From: an uncultured Algibacter sp.
GTDB taxonomy: Bacteria > Bacteroidota > Bacteroidia > Flavobacteriales > Flavobacteriaceae
NCBI GenBank assembly: GCA_947499935.1
Contig: CANMQH010000006.1
Location: 141,754-205,753, forward strand
Direction of reading: 5' to 3'
DNA: 64,000 bases
In this document: positions 26,184-36,145 of the stretch, piece after piece
Numbering within the stretch: the stretch's first letter is position 1
How the letters are laid out: each line of letters starts with the position of its first letter
Position numbers and translations under genes: made by a program
The notes under the pieces: model-generated
Databases searched by the model: none
What the model saw: the letters and a program-made list of their open reading frames with translations, nothing else
Told to the model about the DNA's origin: nothing

Positions 26184-27689
26184 CTATTTGATTTTAAATG
26201 TTTCTTTAAACTTACCCATTTCCTTTTCTTTCCATACTTTACTTAAGTTTTCTGGATCAAACCAACGCGGTTCGGTATGTGTTTTACTCCATAACTCAGC
26301 TTTTTCAACTAACTCTTTCAATATTTCTGGATGTTGATCGCTCAAATCTTTGGTTTCAGCAATATCCTTATCAATATTAAATAGCTTCCAAGTCGAGTTA
26401 TATGCTTTTGTAGCTTTCCACTCATCTTGTCTTACCCCAACATCTGAAAAACCTTTGCGATGACGCATAGCAAAAATAGGTTCACCTGAACGAGAACTTT
26501 TGCCTGCACTAAAATCTTCCCATATGTCTTTTCCATCAAATTTGTTATTTGCAGGTAGTGTTGCTCCAGCTAAACCTGCAAATGTTGGATAAAAATCTAA
26601 CGCAGAAACTGGATGATTATAACGTTTTCCTGATGCTACATTGTTAGGCCAGTGAAAAAACATAGGTACTCTATATCCGCCTTCGTAAGTATCTCCTTTT
26701 CTACCTTTTAATGGCTTATTGCTAGCACCTTTATCTGGTCTTCCTCCATTATCACTTAAGAAAACAATTAGTGTATTCTCGTACTGGTTTGTAGCTTTTA
26801 AGGCTTTAACAATGTTTCCGACACCTCGATCTACGGCATAGACCATACCAGCATAGGTGCGTCTATCTTTATTTTTAATTTTTTTGAACACTTTCATGTC
26901 CTCCTCTTTAGCTTGTAACGGTGTATGCGGTGCATTATAGGATACATAAAGAAAAAATGGATCTTTCTTTTTCGATGCATCTGTAACAAAACGTACTGCT
27001 TCTCTAGATAATGCGTCTGTAATATATTCAGTTTCTGTTACCTCTTTACCATTGTGTTGTAATGGTGTTAAGTAATCCCATATATTCTTAGTTCCAGCTG
27101 CTTTTAACTTTTTGTATTTAGGTGTAAAATAGCTTGGAAAATATTCATGGCCTCCACCAAGAAAACCATAAAAATCATCAAAACCTCTATCATTAGGATG
27201 GTAACCCGGTACAGCACCTAAATGCCACTTACCAACTGCACCAGTATAATAGCCAGATTCTTGTAGCATTTTACCCATAAATTTTTCGCTTAATGGGATA
27301 CCTTCGCCTACTGTAACTTCACTGTTTTTTGGCAAATTGAATTGAGAACCAAATGCATGAGGATATCGTCCTGTTAACAAACCTGCTCTACTTGGACCAC
27401 AAAATGGATGTGTTACATATGCTGATGTAAATATGGTTCCGTTTTTAGCTAGTTGATCTAATTCTGGAGTGATTATATCTTTAGAACCATTGAATCCTAC
27501 ATCGGCGTAACCTAAATCATCACAAAGCACAAAAAGAATGTTAGGACGCATACCTTTTTTTAAATCTGTAGATTTGGATGTGTTAGCCGTTGATGCTTTT
27601 TCTGAATCATCTTTCTTTAGAGTTGAACAAGCTGCAAAAACTAACACAGTGCTTAGCAACAAAATATTTCTAATCCCTTTTTTATTCAT
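26184..27689 (-). CDS. Formylglycine sulfatase lipoprotein, family S1
   Basis: This 501-residue type I sulfatase hydrolyses sulfate esters and is probably anchored by lipidation (lipobox VFAAC, Cys about residue 21). The catalytic motif is [12 protein letters not shown] with C97 as the formylglycine precursor. The metal site DDLGYADVG and the GKWHLG motif are intact. It closely resembles the sulfatase at 60132-61502 in layout (GFDDFYGFLGGGHEYFP) and is likely of the same S1 subfamily, possibly S1_19. The PUL context suggests a galactan sulfate ester as substrate. A 21-bp tandem operator candidate lies about 145 bases upstream. Confidence 0.92.
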   Translation of the reverse strand: MNKKGIRNILLLSTVLVFAACSTLKKDDSEKASTANTSKSTDLKKGMRPNILFVLCDDLGYADVGFNGSKDIITPELDQLAKNGTIFTSAYVTHPFCGPSRAGLLTGRYPHAFGSQFNLPKNSEVTVGEGIPLSEKFMGKMLQESGYYTGAVGKWHLGAVPGYHPNDRGFDDFYGFLGGGHEYFPSYFTPKYKKLKAAGTKNIWDYLTPLQHNGKEVTETEYITDALSREAVRFVTDASKKKDPFFLYVSYNAPHTPLQAKEEDMKVFKKIKNKDRRTYAGMVYAVDRGVGNIVKALKATNQYENTLIVFLSDNGGRPDKGASNKPLKGRKGDTYEGGYRVPMFFHWPNNVASGKRYNHPVSALDFYPTFAGLAGATLPANNKFDGKDIWEDFSAGKSSRSGEPIFAMRHRKGFSDVGVRQDEWKATKAYNSTWKLFNIDKDIAETKDLSDQHPEILKELVEKAELWSKTHTEPRWFDPENLSKVWKEKEMGKFKETFKIK

Positions 27690-27831
27690 AATTTTTTTAA
27701 TTTTAAAACGCTTGTAGAAGCACTAGTTAAGTTGTTTTTTAAGACTGTTTTAATTTTTAATTACAAAATACATAATCAATAAGTCTAGAATGGCTAAAAA
27801 TACTTACTTGTATACCAAATAAGGTTTTAAC

Positions 27832-27860
27832 TTTTATCAAAAACAGATACAATTTTACCT
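27832..27860 (-). promoter_or_regulatory. Candidate PUL operator A (tandem 21-bp direct repeat)
   Basis: Plus-strand half-sites TTTTATC (27832-27838) and TTTTACC (27853-27859) lie exactly 21 bp apart, upstream of the sulfatase gene ending at 26184. The same half-site pair recurs upstream of six other PUL transcription units (see findings). Confidence 0.55.
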
Positions 27861-27972
27861 TAAAATCGTAGGATATATGTACAAATCGTTTTATTTCTAT
27901 CTATTTATTATCAATTTAAGTCTGAAAAGCAACAAATAATATCATAATACTAATATAAATTATTCAAAACGT

Positions 27973-29853
27973 TTACCTTTTTGTACCTATGGCTACTTTA
28001 GTATTTGTGGACTTAACAGTCTGTTCTATGACCTCTCCATTAGTATATTCTACTTTAATCTTTATTGTTTTTTCGCAATTACCTAAACCAAAGTGAACAA
28101 AATTATTAAAACTTAGTGAATATTGTGCTCCTGTAGCTCCTATACGTCTAACTTGACTATTACCACAAGAACTTAGTGTTACTAATGCTCCTAGTGCAGT
28201 TGCTTTCCCTGTAGTTGAACTCCCTACTTCTACGGTTAAATAACTGTTTCTTTTAGCATCTTCTAACTCATTTTTAAATAAGTGCCATTTACCTCTTTCA
28301 TTGCCAATAACCACATCAACCTTTCCATCTTGATTATAATCTATATTCTCTACAGCCATCCCTATGGCTCCTAATTCTGTAGAAATTACATTATGGTTTT
28401 GTAATGGTGTAAATCCCGTATCACCTTGGTTTAAATAAATTAAGGATTCGTTTTCATGAATTAAATCGCCTCTTTTAATGACTAATAAATCCTGAAAACC
28501 ATTATTATCAAAATCTGCAACTGTAGAAGCTACGGTATGTACTTCATTATAAAGTTTGAATTTTTTAGTAGCATCTTTAAATTTTTTCCCCGTATTTTCT
28601 AACAAGATATCATTGATTCCTTTGGGGTGAATTACATCTGGATAGTCTTTTACACCTCTTACAATACCTGTAGATGGAGCAAAAAGGTATCCCGCTAGTC
28701 GCCATTTTTTGTTACCTACATAACCAATGTAGTAACCTCGCTTTGCATTATAATCTGCATTGTCTGGAAAACCAAGCGCATTACTATTTACAAAACGAAT
28801 ATCTTTTCCCGAATGGGTTTCTCCTTTAAAATCATAATCGTAAGATGCCTCTCCAATATAATAGGTATCATTATTAGGCCATTGAGATTGAAAGTTTTCT
28901 ATATTTAAAACATCTCCAGTTTCTAAATCTTCAAATTGAAACTTGCCACGTTTTGTAAAAAAACCCCAAGTTTCAGTTAGTTTATCATAAAATGATTCTC
29001 CTTTTTCAAATTCTAAGCCTCTGTTAAAAAACAAATCTAAATCACCATCATTATCAACATCTATTTCTACTACGCCATTAACGTTGTTAATTGGATAAGG
29101 TAATACGTCTTTTGACACCTCTGTAAAAGTAAAATCGCCATGTCCCTTATAAATTTTTACATTTTTATCACCATACATTACTATATCAAAAATGCCATCG
29201 CTATTAAAATCTGTTATTAAAGATTTTTGCCCATTTACTTTAGAAGCCGGCAAGGTAGAATGACGTATTAATTCTCCTTTTGTATCATTTAAATATACAT
29301 AGTTTTCACTTTCTCCCTTTTTCTCTTTTCCTGGAAATGCAAAGTTTAATAAATCTAAATACCCGTCATTATTCAAATCTACAAATTGCACTGTCCGTCC
29401 TCTCATAAACGCTAAAGGGGTATTAAAATCTGGCAATTCAATAAATTTACGACCTTTGACTCTGTACATTTTAGAGTTTCTAGCATTAGTTCCAGAACCA
29501 CCTCCACGAGACATGATAACTTCTATATTACCATCTTGGTCAAAATCTCCAGCAGAAACACCATGTAAATCTCCCATAATTATATCGTAAGGCTTAGCAA
29601 ATTTGCCTTTATTATTCCAACATACTTGAATACCAAACCCATGGTCGTTTATTAATAAGTCTAAATATCCATCCTGATCTAAATCGGCTACAACAGGTGC
29701 ATCCCATTTTCTTAAATTTTTATCTTGTCTTGGAAAATCTTTTTCAACTTCTGTAAAAACATTGGATTGTCCAAAACTACTAATAGATACTAAGCTACAT
29801 AATATTGTAGCGACAAATAAGGTTTCAATTTTAATGTGTTTTCTTATATTCAT
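27973..29853 (-). CDS. VCBS/FG-GAP repeat protein with ASPIC/UnbV-type C-terminus
   Basis: This 626-residue exported protein (signal peptide about 1-28, ending SFGQ) has repeated FG-GAP/VCBS beta-propeller blades. Calcium-binding DxDxDG motifs are visible: DLDQDGYLD, DFDQDGNIE, DLNNDGYLD, DVDNDGDLD and DYNQDGKVD. The C-terminal ~90 residues resemble the UnbV/ASPIC extension of CRTAC1-type proteins. It probably binds a ligand or polysaccharide at the surface, but no catalytic function is evident. Its stop lies 13 bases into the gap after the PhoD-like gene, so GH127, PhoD and this gene look like one operon. Confidence 0.85.
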   Translation of the reverse strand: MNIRKHIKIETLFVATILCSLVSISSFGQSNVFTEVEKDFPRQDKNLRKWDAPVVADLDQDGYLDLLINDHGFGIQVCWNNKGKFAKPYDIIMGDLHGVSAGDFDQDGNIEVIMSRGGGSGTNARNSKMYRVKGRKFIELPDFNTPLAFMRGRTVQFVDLNNDGYLDLLNFAFPGKEKKGESENYVYLNDTKGELIRHSTLPASKVNGQKSLITDFNSDGIFDIVMYGDKNVKIYKGHGDFTFTEVSKDVLPYPINNVNGVVEIDVDNDGDLDLFFNRGLEFEKGESFYDKLTETWGFFTKRGKFQFEDLETGDVLNIENFQSQWPNNDTYYIGEASYDYDFKGETHSGKDIRFVNSNALGFPDNADYNAKRGYYIGYVGNKKWRLAGYLFAPSTGIVRGVKDYPDVIHPKGINDILLENTGKKFKDATKKFKLYNEVHTVASTVADFDNNGFQDLLVIKRGDLIHENESLIYLNQGDTGFTPLQNHNVISTELGAIGMAVENIDYNQDGKVDVVIGNERGKWHLFKNELEDAKRNSYLTVEVGSSTTGKATALGALVTLSSCGNSQVRRIGATGAQYSLSFNNFVHFGLGNCEKTIKIKVEYTNGEVIEQTVKSTNTKVAIGTKR

Positions 29854-29866
29854 GATATCATTATTA

Positions 29867-31702
29867 CTATTTAAGCTTAACTACTAACTTGGTTTTATTA
29901 TTTTTTTCTGATTGTATTTCAAAATATTTGATTGGGTTATTGCCCTCTCCTACTTCTATTGTAAAAGCCCCTAATTCCAACACTTTAGGCTGATACGTTT
30001 TTCCTTTAATTCTAACTGAAGACACCACCACTCTATTAAAACTATTACGAACCGTTACTACTTGATTTGGTTTTGATAGCTCTAAAGTTGGCAATTCAAA
30101 ATAACTACGAGGGCTAAAATTATCAAACTGAGAAATGGTAATAGGCCAGCCTTTATATTGTTTTTGATTAGGATCTTTAATATCTACATTCCTCCCCCAG
30201 CATTCAAAAGTTATTGTTCTATCTGACTTATCGTATTTAACAATGCCAAAACCAGCCACTCGGGTTGATAATTTACCGCCTTCTTTTATTTGTAATGCCG
30301 AAGGATTAGCCACAGCATCGACAGTAATTTTATTTTGAAAACCATCTAAAAAATCGCCCGTATAGTTGGGTGTATTTTTACGCCTATTCTTTCCTGGCTT
30401 TTTAGGATCCCACCAACGCATCCAATAGTTAGCTATAGCAGGCGTAATAAACGAATATCCAGCATCTCCCCAATCATCAATCCCATGTTTTACAAAAGTA
30501 GCCAAATGCTGATCACCTCCAATCATGGGCGAAAAACTTTTTCTAATAACCGCTAAAGCTTTATTCCGCCCTGTTTGTGGCCAGCCATTAGTATCAAAAT
30601 CGGCAATAATCTCTCTGTTATGCTTGCCTGTATAATTATTTACCATAGCAAAAACGGTTTGAGATAAAACGGTTTTCATTTCTGCATTTTTCCAATCTGT
30701 GGTCCAAGCTTCTAAAAACTCTAATTGTCGGTCTCCTAACAATTTTGTATTTGGAATATCTAATTTTCTTGTATCTATACGAGCATCAAAAATGGCATCT
30801 TTTGTTCCATTAGGAAAAATATCTGGTGCATATTTGGGCAAATCTAACAAACCAGATTTAAACTTTCTATCTTCTAAAATAGCAAAACTAATGCCTCCCC
30901 ATGTTAAACTTGTATAATAGACACCTATGCCTTGCTCTATAGGTGTAGGGTCATATGGATCTGGCAAATGACTAGTTTGGGCTCTTTCTACCTCTTTAAT
31001 ATATTCTACAGGCATATAATAACCACCCGAAATACCATTTCTAGCAGTCGCTTTTTTACCACCAGCTCCCCAAATATTGCCTTGACCTACGTCATGATCA
31101 TCTGTTATACATATGGTTGGTGTATTGCGTATAACATCTCCAAAATCTCTACCAAATTTAAGCCAATATAAATAATGTTGGCTATGATCGTATACCTGAT
31201 CGCCAGAAAAGAAAATTAAATCGGGTTGTAGTTTTTTTATATTTTCTACCAAATCTGTTTTTGGAATATCACCACCGTGCTGAGGATAAATAGAATTACA
31301 CGTTAAAGCTGCTAAAACAAATTCATTTTTATGTACGGGGTTTTTGCGTATTATGCCTTCATAAAAGGCTTTATTATTATGTACAACCCTATATTTTGTT
31401 TCTTTAGTATCATCCCAATCTTCTATTCTAAATAGGGCTGTATAACCCGGGTATCTAATTGGAGCGACTGCTTTTGGTATCCATTTTCCGTTCTTTTCAA
31501 TTTCTAATGATGCTTGAAAAGGTTCAAAATTTTTAATCGGATAAAACTGTGCTGTTAGCTTAACTATTTTTTTGTGAACCGTGTACATAGCAAAACAAAT
31601 TCTATCCTCAGGTTTTAAGTGTTTAGGCAAGGATAGTAAGTCTTGCGCGTTAGCAGATATACCAATAATAATTAATAAAATTATTACTATTTTACTCTTC
31701 AT
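29867..31702 (-). CDS. PhoD-like metallophosphatase
   Basis: This 611-residue exported protein (signal peptide about 1-19, ending ANAQ) has the PhoD alkaline phosphatase/phosphodiesterase layout. Metal and catalytic motifs are ALTCNSIYPQHGGD (PhoD-type Cys), FFSGDQVYDHSQ, TDDHDVGQGN and IGGDQHLATFVKHG. Phosphatases or phosphodiesterases of this family act on phosphate esters in the periplasm. Its place between GH127 and the VCBS protein in a sulfated-galactan PUL is unexpected, because no phosphorylated substrate is obvious. A side role in ester removal is only an inference. Confidence 0.82.
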   Translation of the reverse strand: MKSKIVIILLIIIGISANAQDLLSLPKHLKPEDRICFAMYTVHKKIVKLTAQFYPIKNFEPFQASLEIEKNGKWIPKAVAPIRYPGYTALFRIEDWDDTKETKYRVVHNNKAFYEGIIRKNPVHKNEFVLAALTCNSIYPQHGGDIPKTDLVENIKKLQPDLIFFSGDQVYDHSQHYLYWLKFGRDFGDVIRNTPTICITDDHDVGQGNIWGAGGKKATARNGISGGYYMPVEYIKEVERAQTSHLPDPYDPTPIEQGIGVYYTSLTWGGISFAILEDRKFKSGLLDLPKYAPDIFPNGTKDAIFDARIDTRKLDIPNTKLLGDRQLEFLEAWTTDWKNAEMKTVLSQTVFAMVNNYTGKHNREIIADFDTNGWPQTGRNKALAVIRKSFSPMIGGDQHLATFVKHGIDDWGDAGYSFITPAIANYWMRWWDPKKPGKNRRKNTPNYTGDFLDGFQNKITVDAVANPSALQIKEGGKLSTRVAGFGIVKYDKSDRTITFECWGRNVDIKDPNQKQYKGWPITISQFDNFSPRSYFELPTLELSKPNQVVTVRNSFNRVVVSSVRIKGKTYQPKVLELGAFTIEVGEGNNPIKYFEIQSEKNNKTKLVVKLK

Positions 31703-31765
31703 TTTCTAGCTTTTGCTTACATAAATTAATAATGATAAGCGGTATTTTAATTATTGATGGTTTAT

Positions 31766-33805
31766 TTATTCCCAAATTACTGGTAAAAAAACACTCATTT
31801 CACTAACACCTCTATTTGCCCAAGCAAAATAAGGTATCATTTGAATATTTACATCTTCCCATACAGGTTTAGAAATTTCATTGTACATGTTAGACTTATT
31901 ACTTTTTCTAAGCTTGAAATCACCTTGTATAGTCGTTGTCCCTCCTAAAAAATCTTGCTTGAAAACTGGCTTTAAATTTGAATTTATTGGTAAATACACA
32001 TCTAAAATATCTGTATTTTTTGGTAAATCGGGAGTTTCAACACAATACACTATGGGACCTCTTTTTACTGCAGCTTGATTTCTAACTTCTTCAATAAGAG
32101 CATGGCCTTCTAATAATTTAATATCCATAGGCATATTTAAAGAAATGATATCACTTTTTTTCCATTTACGATTTAATACTAAAAAAGTTCCTACTTCAAT
32201 TTTATGCTTTGTTTCTTTTCCATTAATTAAAACCTTAGAACCATATGCCCAATCTGGAATTCTTAATAAAATATCGAAAGCTTCTTTTTTACAGCTTTTA
32301 ACAGTAAGCTTTACTTCGCCTTTCCACGGGTATGCTGTATCTTGTTCTAGTTCTATTTTAGAACCATCCAATAATTTAGTTGACAATTTATTGCCACCAT
32401 AAAGATTAACTGCAATACCATTTTCTGACAAACTATATGCCCAACCAGATATTTTAGCAATGGTTCTTACTAAATTTGGTGGACAACAAAAACAAGGAAT
32501 GTAAGGTTGACGTACATCAAACTCTGTATCGTTACCAGGATTGTACCCATCGTTACTTACGCGCAATGGATTGGCATAAAAATAATCTTTCCCTTCTATA
32601 CTTATCCCAGATAAAGCACTATTAAAAAGCACCAATTCCATAATATCTGCATATTTAGATTCTCCATGAAGTCCTAACATTCTGTAACTAAACATAGAGT
32701 TACAAACATTGGCACATGTTTCATTATAAGCAGATAAGTTTGGCATCATGTATTCATTAATAAACCCTTCGTGAATCATATCTCTATGTTTAGAAACACC
32801 ATGATGTGTTTGTCCAACAGCTCCAGTAACATACATTTTTTTATCAACCACATTACTCCATAATCGGTCTAGAGCATCAATTAAAGCTTGCTCACCTGTT
32901 TCCGCATATACATCGGCTGCTCCTGCATAAAAATATAAGGCTAGAACAGCATGTCCTTCGGCTGTTTTAGACGTTCTTAGAGGTGTACGTTCTTGTACCA
33001 TATCTCCAATTTGCTTATATCCTGTAGTCTCATTAACTGTAACTTTTGATTGACCTCGCATATTGATAAACAACTCGGCCAACTCCAGATATTTTTTATT
33101 TTTAGTTGTACGGTACAACTCTACCAAACCCATAATTTGAGTTTGATTAAATCCAAAGCGTGCTAATTTTTTTGGCTTTGGCATAAATATTTCGAACAAA
33201 TAATCTGCTTCTTTAATAGCAATATCCAAAAAGTTAGTTTTCCCAGTAATTCTATTGTGGATACAAGCACTGGTAAATAAATGCCCTGCATTATACATCT
33301 CGTGGCGTTTTCTATGACTAAAACGCTTTTTTTCGGTGGTTTGTATTTGTGTTTGTAAGTAACCGTCTTCACCTTGTGCCTTTGCTATTATGGCTATATA
33401 ATCATCAAGTTCTTTTAGTATTTTTTCATCTCTATTTTGAGCATATATATACATATAGGCTTCCATAAATTTATAGAAATCGCCATCATGCCAATCCATA
33501 CCTTTATGCTTACCTTCTATTAAACCTGCCGCTAATTTAAAATTATTTAACGCATGACCTACATCTGATGTTAAAAGCGTTTTCATGTAAGGCAACATGG
33601 TTTGTTCTGCCACTTTAAATTTATCTGCCCAAAAACCATTAGTCCATTGACAATCTTCAATATTGATACTTTTAAACGTTACATGTTTACTATTAGCATT
33701 ATTAATTATACCCTGTTCTTGCGAAAACAAAACAGTGGTAAAACATAATATAAAAATGAATACTAACTTTTTCTTAATTATTTTTTTGAACAACATACTA
33801 CTCAT
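31766..33805 (-). CDS. GH127 glycosidase, exported copy
   Basis: This 679-residue DUF1680/GH127 enzyme has an N-terminal signal (about residues 10-28, FIFILCFTTVLFSQ) and is therefore periplasmic or surface-exposed. The zinc/nucleophile motif CFCC is present (C438, C440, C441), with NETCAN supplying the other Glu-Cys pair. By homology with HypBA1, C440 would be the nucleophile. GH127 includes beta-L-arabinofuranosidases and, in carrageenan loci, alpha-1,3-(3,6-anhydro)-D-galactosidases; the context favours the latter. It is a paralogue of the copy at 37035-39017, which lacks a signal peptide. Confidence 0.93.
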   Translation of the reverse strand: MSSMLFKKIIKKKLVFIFILCFTTVLFSQEQGIINNANSKHVTFKSINIEDCQWTNGFWADKFKVAEQTMLPYMKTLLTSDVGHALNNFKLAAGLIEGKHKGMDWHDGDFYKFMEAYMYIYAQNRDEKILKELDDYIAIIAKAQGEDGYLQTQIQTTEKKRFSHRKRHEMYNAGHLFTSACIHNRITGKTNFLDIAIKEADYLFEIFMPKPKKLARFGFNQTQIMGLVELYRTTKNKKYLELAELFINMRGQSKVTVNETTGYKQIGDMVQERTPLRTSKTAEGHAVLALYFYAGAADVYAETGEQALIDALDRLWSNVVDKKMYVTGAVGQTHHGVSKHRDMIHEGFINEYMMPNLSAYNETCANVCNSMFSYRMLGLHGESKYADIMELVLFNSALSGISIEGKDYFYANPLRVSNDGYNPGNDTEFDVRQPYIPCFCCPPNLVRTIAKISGWAYSLSENGIAVNLYGGNKLSTKLLDGSKIELEQDTAYPWKGEVKLTVKSCKKEAFDILLRIPDWAYGSKVLINGKETKHKIEVGTFLVLNRKWKKSDIISLNMPMDIKLLEGHALIEEVRNQAAVKRGPIVYCVETPDLPKNTDILDVYLPINSNLKPVFKQDFLGGTTTIQGDFKLRKSNKSNMYNEISKPVWEDVNIQMIPYFAWANRGVSEMSVFLPVIWE

Positions 33806-33962
33806 TAAATTATTTTCAAAAATACTGACTGTTAACTCCTGTTTTACAGCTATACGCTATTTTAATGTATTTCTGAGTTTTTTGACCATTTAGATTAGAC
33901 TATGCTATTATATATAAGTTTAATTTAAAACGATATAAATAGTTCCTTTTTTAATATAATCT

Positions 33963-34011
33963 AAAAATGGAAGCGAAATCCTAATATTGTAGATAACTCG
34001 CTTCCATTTTT
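33963..34011 (-). terminator. Terminator after the S1 sulfatase at 34031
   Basis: A 14-bp stem (33963-33976 with 33998-34011) has a 21-base loop and A-rich plus-strand flanks that read as U-rich on the minus strand. It lies 20 bases past the stop. Confidence 0.7.
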
Positions 34012-34030
34012 TATATAGCTTTACTAAAAA

Positions 34031-35689
34031 CTAAACTTTTGCCAAATTACCTTTCCAACCTTTATTAAATTGAGCTATTAGTGCTTTAACAATTTCTGGA
34101 TTTTCATCAGCTACATTTTTAGTTTCTGTAGGGTCATTAACATGGTCATAAAGCTCAACAAAAACAGGTTCGTTTTCTGGGTTTTTATAATCCTTCCATA
34201 TTATAATACGATGCTTTTTTGTTCTCATAGCATAGCCCATAATATTATTTTCGAATAAATTTCTATCCCATTTTTCTTTTTGTTGCTTTTTAATTTTTTC
34301 TTCAACTTCTAAGATTAATGGTCCAAAATAAGTTTCTCTCATACCCTTAGATAATGGATTTGCTGCCCATTCTCTCAATGCAGGATTTGGAAATTGGCTA
34401 AATGCTGCAGATTTCCATTCTTGATGTGGATTACTTAATAATGGTACAAAACTCTGCCCTTCTAAATGGCTCGGTTTTTCAATATCCGCCAATTCACATA
34501 GCGTTGGGTACATGTCTACCAATTCTACTAAAGCATCAGATTTTTTTCCTCTTGTTTCTTTTGCCATATCTGGAGTCCAGATTATTAATGGTACTCTAGT
34601 CGCTATTTCATAATTGGTTGCTTTGCCCCAAATACCCATATCGCCTAAGTGCCAACCATGATCACTCCAAACTATGATAACCGTATTATCTCTAACTCCA
34701 GCATCATCAATGGCTTGTATCATTTTACCAATTTGTGCATCAACATAACTTATACATGCTAAATAAGCATGTTTTAAGGTTCTTGCCATCTCATCATCAA
34801 TTGGTCCTTTTTTAGGAATACCATATCTTGCACGTAACTCAAACGAAGGATGCAAACCCATAGCTGCACCATTTATTGGCCCTTCAGTTTGTGTTGCTAG
34901 CTTTATTTTAGCTGGATCATATAAATCCCAATATTTTTTTGGAGCCAACCAATCTAAATGTGGTTTTTTCATACCCATACCTAAAAAGAAAGGCTTATCT
35001 GGATTCTTTTCCAACATATCTTTAAGCGTAACTATTGCTAATTCTGCATTATATCCATCTTCATAAAAATGATCAGGCACATCTGCTTTTTCGTAGGCAG
35101 GACCTTTACCTAAACCATTTCTAGGCGCATCTTTACCGTACTTAGCAATCATATCTGCTCGGTTTTTTCTGAACATTTCTTGATTCTCCTCTAATGCAAA
35201 ACCACCTGGTGTTTTCGATTTTTCAATCGTCATTTTATTATATGCTGGTTTTCTGCTCCATGAAACATCTAAATCGGCAAAACCAGGTTTATGATAAATC
35301 TTACCTGTGTGAGTTGTCTCGTAACCATTATTTTTAAAATGTTGTGGTAATGTAACAATATCTGGATTTGCTTCTCTAAAATAGGTGAAGTTTTCTATAA
35401 CATTTATAGTTTCTGGTCTTGCTCCTGTCATTAAACTAGCTCTAGAAGGGCTGCAAATAGGCTCTTGACAGTATGCATTATTAAATAATAAGCCACGACT
35501 TGCTAGTTTATCTAAATTAGGTGTAATGGCTATATCTGAACCATAAGCCCCTATTTCTGGACGTAAATCGTCAATAGCTAAAAATAAAACGTTTAGTTTT
35601 TTCTTTGGTGCTTCTTCAACTTTTTGTTCTGCTTTAGGCTTACAACTTACTACTAATGCAAGCAAAAAAATGATTTTTAATAATCTCAT
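34031..35689 (-). CDS. Formylglycine sulfatase, iduronate-2-sulfatase-like
   Basis: I start this at the ATG at 35689 (MRLLKIIFLLALVVSC), giving a lipoprotein signal with the lipobox Cys near residue 16. The upstream ATG at 35761 would bury that signal. The ~552-residue enzyme has the S1 motif CSPSRASLMTGAR with C79, the DDLRPEIGAYG metal site and the GMKKPHLDWLAPKKYW loop typical of iduronate-2-sulfatase relatives (S1_7-type). It is followed by its own terminator and preceded by operator candidate B, so it appears monocistronic. The natural substrate is likely a galactan sulfate ester. Confidence 0.9.
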   Translation of the reverse strand: MRLLKIIFLLALVVSCKPKAEQKVEEAPKKKLNVLFLAIDDLRPEIGAYGSDIAITPNLDKLASRGLLFNNAYCQEPICSPSRASLMTGARPETINVIENFTYFREANPDIVTLPQHFKNNGYETTHTGKIYHKPGFADLDVSWSRKPAYNKMTIEKSKTPGGFALEENQEMFRKNRADMIAKYGKDAPRNGLGKGPAYEKADVPDHFYEDGYNAELAIVTLKDMLEKNPDKPFFLGMGMKKPHLDWLAPKKYWDLYDPAKIKLATQTEGPINGAAMGLHPSFELRARYGIPKKGPIDDEMARTLKHAYLACISYVDAQIGKMIQAIDDAGVRDNTVIIVWSDHGWHLGDMGIWGKATNYEIATRVPLIIWTPDMAKETRGKKSDALVELVDMYPTLCELADIEKPSHLEGQSFVPLLSNPHQEWKSAAFSQFPNPALREWAANPLSKGMRETYFGPLILEVEEKIKKQQKEKWDRNLFENNIMGYAMRTKKHRIIIWKDYKNPENEPVFVELYDHVNDPTETKNVADENPEIVKALIAQFNKGWKGNLAKV

Positions 35690-35796
35690 GTTTAATGATA
35701 GTGATTTAATTAGAAGATCGTTTAATTTTTTTAAATTAAACGATACTTTATAGTCTAACAAAAAAAAGCTTAATAAATAAAAGATGAATTATATTA

Positions 35797-35824
35797 TTTA
35801 CCCAATGTCATAATTATTTTAACC
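35797..35824 (-). promoter_or_regulatory. Candidate PUL operator B (tandem 21-bp direct repeat)
   Basis: TTTACCC (35797-35803) and TTTAACC (35818-35824) lie 21 bp apart on the plus strand, about 108 bases upstream of the sulfatase start at 35689. Confidence 0.55.
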
Positions 35825-36063
35825 TGTTTAGGGGTTTACCATCTTTAGTTTGAAATGAGAATATCTATTTGTCAAATTATAATGATTAACAAATATTATA
35901 ATTTGAATTTATTTACAGAAAGACTAAATACAATAATGCTACTCATTATTTTTTTGTTTTTAACCTAAAAGGAACTAAAACCTATACAGGTATAATTACC
36001 TGCAACAGATATAATATTGCTACATAAAAGAACAAAAAGCCAATACCAATTTTAAATAGTAAA

Positions 36064-36104
36064 AAAAACAAAAAAGAGGCAAAACTATTTCTAGTTAAGC
36101 CTCT
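36064..36104 (-). terminator. Terminator after the cytochrome c gene
   Basis: Stem AGAGGC (36075-36080) pairs with GCCTCT (36099-36104). The plus-strand A-run at 36060-36074 gives a U-run on the minus-strand transcript. Confidence 0.65.
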
Positions 36105-36145
36105 ATTAAAATAATTGAGTGACTAATTCAAAAATTATTTACTTT

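Larger units (their letters stand above)
35690..36145. other. Intergenic region upstream of the S1_7-like sulfatase
   Basis: This region holds operator candidate B (35797-35824) and the hairpin after the cytochrome c gene (36075-36104). No gene was seen. Confidence 0.6.

Noticed and set aside
33842..33908. A further 21-bp operator before the exported GH127 gene
   Set aside because: Only partial half-site matches or wrong spacing (22 bp) were found.
34031..35761. Sulfatase start at 35761
   Set aside because: It would place a lipoprotein signal 24 residues inside the protein; the start at 35689 gives a normal signal.
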